NCBI GenBank assembly: GCA_944384255.1
Contig: CALWSS010000073.1
Coordinates: 1-36,773, forward strand
Reading direction: 5' to 3'
Length of the DNA stretch: 36,773 bases
Source of the DNA: an uncultured Clostridia bacterium
Lineage (GTDB): Bacteria > Bacillota > Clostridia > Lachnospirales > Anaerotignaceae
The translations under genes were made by a program, and so were the position numbers. The notes beneath the pieces were generated by a model, which saw only the letters and a program-made list of their open reading frames with translations, ran no database searches and was not told the origin of the DNA. Shown piece after piece: positions 31,877-36,773 of the stretch (the stretch's first letter is position 1; every line of letters begins with the position of its first letter).

Positions 31877-33406
31877 ATGAAGAAGAAATTATTGGCTGTT
31901 TTGCTTTCGGCTCTTTTTTGTATGCCGACTGTATCTTTTGCATCTGAAAATGATATAAAAATTTATTTCGGCAGTGAAAAAGCCACGGAATTTGAAAATG
32001 CACCTTATGAAAAAGACGGTGTTATATACCTGCCTTTAAGGGAGCTTTGTGAAAAAGTCGGGTATGAAATAAGCTATTCTTATCCGTACAGTTATGTATA
32101 TGTGAAAGGAAGTAATTTTGACAACACAGTTAAACTTTCTACATTTGACTGCAAATACGAAGGTCTTGATGTGGATTTTGATATTGAGCATTATCCGGAA
32201 ATTGTAGATGACAAAATGTATATTCCATCGGATTTGCTTAGAAGAATCAGCATTTCATCAAGCCTGCTTGAAGACGGCAGAGGGCTTCTTATTAATCAGA
32301 CTATAGGTGAAAAGAAAAAACTGAATTTAAACTACAGTTTTGAAACCGATATTTTGAAGAACCTTTCAAAAGAAGAAAACAGCGCTGTTTCGCCTGACAG
32401 CCTTAAAACCGTTTTGGCTATGGCTGCAAACGGAGTAGGAGGCGAAACACAAAACCAGCTTATGAATGCTTTAAATATAGATGATTTGGAAGAATACAAC
32501 TCTCAGCAGAAGGAAAAAGCCTTGCTTAGAAGCCAGTCGCCTTTTACTTCCGTAAGTTATAAAATGGCTAACTCTGTTTGGGTTAAAGGTAAGGACAATA
32601 TATTAAAAAGTGATTACAAAGAATTAATAAGTGATAAATACAGCGGCTTAATATCTTCCGCCGGCGAAAGCCCTGATGATATAAACAACTGGGTAAAAGA
32701 AAATACAGATGGAAAAATTGAAAAAGTTATTGATAATACTGATTTTGAGATTATGCTTTTAAATACCGCTGATTTTAAAGGCACATGGAAGTATTCATTT
32801 GATGAAAACAATACAGAAAGCGGAATATTCAATAATTCCGACGGCTCAAAACTGCCTGTTGACTATATGAGAAGGTCTTTTAAATACAGTGAGGACTTTA
32901 AATATTACGAGGAAGACGGGATTAAGGCTGTTGCTTTAGAATATGGGGCTTTAAGTAACTATATAGAAAATACGCCTTATGAAATGGTTTTTGTTTTAAC
33001 CGATAAAGAACTTGACAGCGATACTTTAAACAGAATATTCAATAATGGCAGAAATGCCGATGTTGATGTTAAGCTTCCTAAATTTTATATTGAAAATAAA
33101 TTTGACGCTGTTGATATGCTTAAAAACATGGGTGTAACTGACATATTTAATCCGCAAACAGCTGATTTTTCACCTATGCTTGAAGGTGCGGGGTATTATG
33201 TGGGAAATATTCTGCAAAACACTGTTTTAGGTATTGATGAAAAAGGTACAGTTGCATCATCGGCATCTGAAATTATTGTATACAGAAGCTCTGATAAGTC
33301 TAATTTGGAGTTTGTGGCAGACAGACCGTTTTACTATTTTATAAGAAACAGCGAAACAGGGGAAATACTTTTTGAAGGCATGGTAAACACAGTAAGAGAA
33401 AAATAA
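31877..33406 (+). CDS. Secreted stalk-domain serpin 1
   Basis: A 509-residue secreted protein. Residues 1-22 are a signal peptide (MKKKLLAVLLSALFC, cleavage near SFA-SEN). Residues about 25-145 match the copper amine oxidase N-terminal-like (stalk) domain, with two units: IYLPLRELCEKVGYE and a shorter second half with MYIPSDLL. From about 150 to 500 lies a full serpin, with EENSAVSPDSLKTVLAMAANG near the N-terminus and the C-terminal signature VADRPFYYFIRNSETGEILF. The reactive-centre loop (about 454-478) has an inhibitory-type hinge GTVASSASE, then IIVYRSSDKSN, so Arg470 or the next Ser may be P1. Serpins trap serine or cysteine proteases; a host or microbial protease target is likely. GGGGAGGGG precedes ATG 31877. 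Confidence 0.88.
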   Translation: MKKKLLAVLLSALFCMPTVSFASENDIKIYFGSEKATEFENAPYEKDGVIYLPLRELCEKVGYEISYSYPYSYVYVKGSNFDNTVKLSTFDCKYEGLDVDFDIEHYPEIVDDKMYIPSDLLRRISISSSLLEDGRGLLINQTIGEKKKLNLNYSFETDILKNLSKEENSAVSPDSLKTVLAMAANGVGGETQNQLMNALNIDDLEEYNSQQKEKALLRSQSPFTSVSYKMANSVWVKGKDNILKSDYKELISDKYSGLISSAGESPDDINNWVKENTDGKIEKVIDNTDFEIMLLNTADFKGTWKYSFDENNTESGIFNNSDGSKLPVDYMRRSFKYSEDFKYYEEDGIKAVALEYGALSNYIENTPYEMVFVLTDKELDSDTLNRIFNNGRNADVDVKLPKFYIENKFDAVDMLKNMGVTDIFNPQTADFSPMLEGAGYYVGNILQNTVLGIDEKGTVASSASEIIVYRSSDKSNLEFVADRPFYYFIRNSETGEILFEGMVNTVREK

Positions 33407-33416
33407 TATTTAATTT

Positions 33417-33453
33417 AAAGGCGGAAACTGAAAAAAACGGTTTTCCGCTTTTT
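33417..33453 (+). terminator. Terminator between the serpins
   Basis: GCGGAAAC at 33421-33428 pairs with the complementary stretch ending at 33448, followed by a T-run. It is the second copy of the hairpin before serpin 1. A TATAAT at 33518-33523 may serve serpin 2. Confidence 0.8.
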
Positions 33454-33574
33454 ATTTTGTTATGATTTTGTAATTTAAAATTAAGCATGCTGTAACCGAT
33501 AAAAATGGAAATTATTGTATAATTCAGATAGATAATTTTTCGTCTGTTGTTTTGTTTTTAAGGAGGGGAAGGTT

Positions 33575-35167
33575 ATGAAAAAAGTTATAAAAAAAGTTAT
33601 AAAAAAGGTTATAAAAAAGGTTATGGAGAAGAAATTATTGGCTGTATTACTTTCCGTTATTTTTTGTGTTCCAATTTTGGCTTTTGCATCTGAAAATAAC
33701 ATAAAGGTATATTTTAACAGCCTGAAAGCTACTGAATTTGAAAATGCACCATATAAAAAAGACGGTGTTATATACCTTCCTTTAAGAGAACTTTGTGATA
33801 AAGTGGAGTATAAAATTACTTATTCCTATCCTTACAGTTGTGTTGAGGTTGAAAAAGGTTACTTTAACGCACTGCTTAAAATTTCAACAACTGACTGTTA
33901 TTTCGATAATGAATTTATAGACATGGATTTTAATCTTAAACATTATCCTGAGATTGTAAATGACAGAATGTATGTACCGTCTGATTTTCTTGTAAATATG
34001 GGTCTAACAACAAATATTTTTGATAAAGGAAACGGACTTTTTATTAATCAGTCAATTCAGGAAAATGAAGAAATAAATTTAAACTATGATTTTGAATTAA
34101 ATATATTAAATAATCTTTCAAAAGAGGAAAACAGTGTAATTTCTCCTGACAGCCTTAAAACTGCTCTGGCTATGACTGCAAACGGAGCAGAAGGCGAAAC
34201 AAGAAACCAAATACTAAAAGCATTGGAAATAGATAATTTGGAAGCATACAACAGCAAGCAGAAGGAAAAAGCCTTGCTCCGAAGTCAGTCGCCTTTTACT
34301 TCAGTAAGCTATAAAATGGCTAATTCTATATGGATAAAAGGCAGTAATAATATATTAAAAGATGACTACAAAGAATTAATTAAAGATACATACGGTGGTT
34401 TAATATCTGCTGTAGGCCAAAGCCCGGATAAAATAAACAACTGGTTAGAAGAAAACACCGGTGGGAGATTAGATAATGTTATTAATAATATGGATTTTGA
34501 TGTTTTGCTTTTAAATACTGCTGATTTTATGGGCTCTTGGAAGTATTCATTTGATGAAAGGTCTACTGAAAGCGGAATATTTAATAATGCCGATGGTTCA
34601 ATTGGCACAGCTGATTATATGAGCCGGCGTTTTTACGAAAGAGAGGATTTTAAATATTACGAGGAAGACGGCATTAAGGCTGTTACTTTAAAATATGGCT
34701 CTTACATGAATATGGAAATAAAAAAAGAAGAAGGCACTCCTTACGAAATGGTATTTGTATTATCAGATAAGGAACTTAACAACGATATATTAAACAGAAT
34801 ATTTAACAGAGGAGAAGATGCAGATATTGTTGTTAAACTTCCTAAGTTTTATATTGAAAATGAAATTGAAGCTGTTCAAATGCTTAAAAACATGGGTGTA
34901 GAAGATATGTTTAATCCTAAAAAAGCAGATTTTTCATGTATGCTTGAAAATCAGCCGTATTATGTAGGGAATGTTATACAAAACGCCCTTATTGGAGTTG
35001 ATGAAAAGGGGACTGTGGCATCAGCTTCTTCGGAAATTCTGTTGTATGCAGGAGGCGGCGAAGCACCACAATTAGAGTTTGTGGCAGACAGACCATTTTA
35101 CTATTTTATAAGAAACAGCGAAACAGGGGATATACTTTTTGAAGGCATGGTAAACACAGTAAGATAA
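33575..35167 (+). CDS. Secreted stalk-domain serpin 2
   Basis: A 530-residue paralogue of serpin 1 with the same order: signal peptide, copper amine oxidase N-like stalk domain (IYLPLRELCDKVEYK, then MYVPSDFL), and a complete serpin with the C-terminal signature VADRPFYYFIRNSETGDILF. The reactive-centre loop (about 476-501) keeps the hinge GTVASASSE but continues ILLYAGGGEAPQ, so the predicted P1 region is Ala/Gly rather than Arg/Ser, suggesting a different target such as an elastase-like protease. The signal peptide begins with 16 extra residues, KKVI three times and KKVM, from a 12-bp repeat. AGGAGG at 33561-33566 is spaced for ATG 33575, not for the ancestral-looking ATG at 33623. Confidence 0.88.
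   Translation: MKKVIKKVIKKVIKKVMEKKLLAVLLSVIFCVPILAFASENNIKVYFNSLKATEFENAPYKKDGVIYLPLRELCDKVEYKITYSYPYSCVEVEKGYFNALLKISTTDCYFDNEFIDMDFNLKHYPEIVNDRMYVPSDFLVNMGLTTNIFDKGNGLFINQSIQENEEINLNYDFELNILNNLSKEENSVISPDSLKTALAMTANGAEGETRNQILKALEIDNLEAYNSKQKEKALLRSQSPFTSVSYKMANSIWIKGSNNILKDDYKELIKDTYGGLISAVGQSPDKINNWLEENTGGRLDNVINNMDFDVLLLNTADFMGSWKYSFDERSTESGIFNNADGSIGTADYMSRRFYEREDFKYYEEDGIKAVTLKYGSYMNMEIKKEEGTPYEMVFVLSDKELNNDILNRIFNRGEDADIVVKLPKFYIENEIEAVQMLKNMGVEDMFNPKKADFSCMLENQPYYVGNVIQNALIGVDEKGTVASASSEILLYAGGGEAPQLEFVADRPFYYFIRNSETGDILFEGMVNTVR
33578..33625 (+). repeat. Four 12-bp tandem repeats in the serpin 2 signal peptide
   Basis: Four in-frame units of the type AAAAAAGTTATA (one or two substitutions between copies) encode KKVIKKVIKKVIKKVM. 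Serpin 1 lacks them. The bases just before, AAGGTTATG, match the end of a unit, so slippage around the start codon probably created the array. Confidence 0.93.
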
Positions 35168-35182
35168 AAAGTAAAATACTTA

Positions 35183-35230
35183 TAAAGCACGAATTTTTAA
35201 ATAAAATATAAATTTCGTGCTTTTTATTTT
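35183..35230 (+). terminator. Terminator after serpin 2
   Basis: AAAGCACGAA (35183-35192) pairs with TTCGTGCTTT (35213-35222), followed by a T-rich tail. Confidence 0.88.
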
Positions 35231-35300
35231 GCACTTTAAGCCGATATAATCTACATGATTATTTTTGTGTGAATAAATTGTGTATTCTTCAAAAATTGTG

Positions 35301-35328
35301 TTGTAATTGAATGGTTTTGATGTATAAT
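35301..35328 (+). promoter_or_regulatory. Candidate promoter of mreB
   Basis: TTGTAA, 16 bp, TATAAT precedes the gene by 36 bp. The -35 box is 4 of 6. Confidence 0.5.
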
Positions 35329-35364
35329 TAATCAGAAACGCTATATTTGGTTGGGAGGTACAAA

Positions 35365-36525
35365 ATGTTTTTTGACAGGTTTTTTGGTTTTGGCGAAAGC
35401 ATAGGAATTGATTTAGGTACAGCTACAGTTTTAGTATATATAAAAGGCAAAGGCATAGTTCTTAGAGAGCCGTCTGTTGTTACTATAGATAAAAACACAA
35501 ACTCAATACTTGCCGTAGGTGAGGAAGCCAGGGAGATGATAGGCAAAACACCAGGAAGCATTGTTGCCATAAGGCCACTTAAAGAAGGTGTTATATCTGA
35601 TTACGAAACAACAGAAAGAATGCTTAAATACTTTATTCAAAAGGCAATGGGCAGCCATCCTTTGGCAAAGCCTACAATAGCCGTTTGTGTGCCAAGTGCC
35701 ATTACAGAGGTTGAAAGACGTGCTGTAGAAGATGCCACAAGGCAGGCAGGAGCAAGAAAAGTACACATTATAGAAGAACCTATTGCGGCAGCTATAGGTG
35801 CCGGAATAGATATTTCAAAGGCCTGCGGAAGCATGGTTGTGGATATAGGCGGCGGCACAACGGATATTGCTGTTATATCTCTTGGTGGAAACGTAGTAAG
35901 CACTTCTTTAAAAATTGCAGGAGATAATTTTGACGAGGCTATAATTAAGCACATGCGTAAAAAGCATAATCTGCTTATTGGTGAAAGAAGTGCTGAAGCA
36001 CTTAAAATTAATATTGGTACGGCTTATGAACGTACAATGCCTGTTTCAATGGATATTAGGGGAAGAAACCTTATTACGGGTCTGCCTAAAAATATAACGG
36101 TTACAAGTGATGAAATGCTGGAAGCTCTTTCTGAGCCGGTTAATATGATAGCTGATGCCGTTCATTCCATACTTGAAAAAACACCGCCTGAGCTTGCAGC
36201 TGATATTTCAGACAGGGGCATTGTAATGACTGGCGGCGGAAGTCTGCTTTACGGCCTTGATAAGCTTATAGCCGAAAGAACTCATATTAACACTATTATT
36301 GCTGATGATGCCGTTTCATGTGTTGCCCTTGGAACAGGAAAGTATATTGAGTTTGAGGAAGGCTTAAAACGTTCAAGAGGCAAAAGAATGAGAAGAAGCG
36401 ATGATGAGCTTACAAGCATACAGCCGATACAAACTGAAAATAAAGATAAAAAAGACAAAATTGATAAAAAAGACAAAAAAGAAAAGAAAGAAAAGAAAAA
36501 ATCAGGATTTAAAGCAAGCAGATAA
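35365..36525 (+). CDS. MreB/Mbl-family bacterial actin with lysine-rich tail
   Basis: A 386-residue actin homologue that forms membrane filaments guiding lateral cell-wall synthesis. The N-terminal FFDRFFGFGESIGIDLGTA carries the nucleotide phosphate-1 loop. Further motifs are VCVPSAITEVERRAV, IIEEPIAAAIGAG, VDIGGGTTDIAVISLGG and MTGGGSLLYGLDKLI. MreB proteins usually end near residue 335-345; here about 45-50 residues follow GKYIEFEEGLKR, including a strongly basic run of Lys, Asp and Glu from about 362 to 380. GGGAGG lies before ATG 35365, and an in-frame TTG at 35347 overlaps it. No mreC or mreD follows because an insertion sequence starts just downstream, so this may be the stand-alone Mbl-type gene. 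Confidence 0.93.
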   Translation: MFFDRFFGFGESIGIDLGTATVLVYIKGKGIVLREPSVVTIDKNTNSILAVGEEAREMIGKTPGSIVAIRPLKEGVISDYETTERMLKYFIQKAMGSHPLAKPTIAVCVPSAITEVERRAVEDATRQAGARKVHIIEEPIAAAIGAGIDISKACGSMVVDIGGGTTDIAVISLGGNVVSTSLKIAGDNFDEAIIKHMRKKHNLLIGERSAEALKINIGTAYERTMPVSMDIRGRNLITGLPKNITVTSDEMLEALSEPVNMIADAVHSILEKTPPELAADISDRGIVMTGGGSLLYGLDKLIAERTHINTIIADDAVSCVALGTGKYIEFEEGLKRSRGKRMRRSDDELTSIQPIQTENKDKKDKIDKKDKKEKKEKKKSGFKASR

Positions 36526-36581
36526 ATAAGAAAAAGAAAAAAACCGGTTAAATGAGGTGACCCCAAAAAGTTAGACTTTTT

Positions 36582-36617
36582 AAGCGTAGCAGTTTTAATA
36601 ACTGCTGCGCTGTTTTT
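36582..36617. terminator. Hairpin at the IS end, between transposase and mreB
   Basis: A 12-bp stem with one G-U pair and a TTAAT loop, with T-rich sequence after it on the plus strand. It follows the transposase stop and could also end the mreB transcript, as no other terminator is seen after mreB. Confidence 0.65.
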
Positions 36618-36771
36618 ATGAAGTTAAGGCAGACAGCCTATATTCGACAGGACTCATCCAACCAAGTTTTTGTCTAATTCGTTTTTCATTGTAATACACT
36701 ATATATTTTTCAATAGATTTTTTCAGTTCATCATAACTGTAGTATGTTGTTCCGTAATATATTTCTTGTTT
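36616..36771 (-). CDS. IS3-family transposase (OrfB), C-terminal fragment
   Basis: The last 51 codons of a DDE-type transposase, reading from the window edge to TAA at 36618-36616. The sequence YYNEKRIRQKLGWMSP followed by VEYR is the usual C-terminus of IS3-family OrfB, after the catalytic glutamate. The catalytic domain lies outside the window. It is intact as far as can be seen. Confidence 0.9.
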   Translation of the reverse strand, partial: KQEIYYGTTYYSYDELKKSIEKYIVYYNEKRIRQKLGWMSPVEYRLSALTS

Positions 36772-36773
36772 TA

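Larger units (their letters stand above)
31729..35167 (+). repeat. Tandem duplication of a terminator-promoter-serpin unit
   Basis: Two units, 31729-33406 and about 33420-35167, share the order terminator hairpin, a common stretch with GCTGTAACCGA, a TATAAT box, a strong ribosome-binding site and a serpin gene. Similarity runs through non-coding and coding parts, so the whole transcription unit was copied, and the copies have since diverged. The sequence after the second unit is unrelated, placing the copy boundary near the first terminator. Confidence 0.85.
36558..36773 (-). mobile_element. IS3-family insertion sequence, right end (partial)
   Basis: An insertion sequence starts about 32 bp after the mreB stop. 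Its end reads TGACCCCAAAAAGTTAGAC, a terminal inverted repeat style usual in the IS3/IS150 group. The element continues past the window edge, so its length, other end and target duplication are not visible. Confidence 0.85.

Noticed and set aside
33578..33625. CRISPR-like or VNTR regulatory array
   Set aside because: Units are only 12 bp, contiguous without spacers and in coding frame, so it is a coding minisatellite.

Overview
The window looks like chromosomal DNA of a low-G+C, strictly anaerobic Gram-positive bacterium of the class Clostridia, most likely a Lachnospirales (Lachnospiraceae or Anaerotignaceae-like) organism. The evidence is the AT-rich composition with frequent ATA isoleucine codons, near-perfect AGGAGG ribosome-binding sites, a T-box leader, an H-cluster [FeFe] hydrogenase, an oxygen-sensitive 4-hydroxybutyryl-CoA dehydratase, a MecA adaptor and the gene order rel-dtd-MBL-hemZ-hisS-aspS. 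I saw no rRNA, tRNA or CRISPR array.

Layout. 1-2.6 kb: 3' end of dnaE, then pyruvate kinase. 2.7-4.5 kb: 4-hydroxybutyryl-CoA dehydratase overlapping a one-domain NifU-like Fe-S protein. 4.8-9.2 kb (minus): a redox operon of a NuoF-type [4Fe-4S]/GltD-like flavoprotein fusion, a CpI-like [FeFe] hydrogenase and a TauE/SafE permease. 9.4-11.8 kb (minus): a DUF4397 protein, a membrane-anchored metallophosphoesterase and MecA. 12.0-17.5 kb (plus): acid-sugar genes, namely a split UxaA-type dehydratase, a DUF1537 four-carbon acid kinase with a PdxA2-like dehydrogenase behind consensus promoters, and a class I aminotransferase. 17.5-20.0 kb (minus): ttcA-like, a tyrosine recombinase and a Nudix CoA pyrophosphatase in one tight operon. 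20.2-25.2 kb (plus): rel with a structured leader that may encode a 10-residue peptide, then dtd, an MBL hydrolase and hemZ. 25.3-30.0 kb: T-box leader, hisS, ilvE and aspS. 30.2-31.7 kb: an unrecognised protein, a flavin-reductase-like protein and a decayed cdd1 gene. 31.7-35.2 kb: two tandem secreted serpins. 35.3-36.5 kb: mreB/mbl with a long lysine-rich tail. The window ends inside an IS3-family element.

The items most worth a second look are: (i) the duplicated secreted proteins in which a copper-amine-oxidase-N-like stalk domain precedes a serpin, with diverged reactive-centre loops and a 12-bp repeat extending one signal peptide; (ii) a T-box before hisS whose specifier loop and discriminator-pairing base do not fit tRNA-His; (iii) the hydrogenase paired with a NuoF-N3/GltD fusion that lacks the usual FMN and thioredoxin-like modules; (iv) the NifU-like gene translationally coupled to the dehydratase; (v) the rel leader; (vi) the acid-sugar cluster. 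The central-metabolism and translation genes are otherwise conventional.
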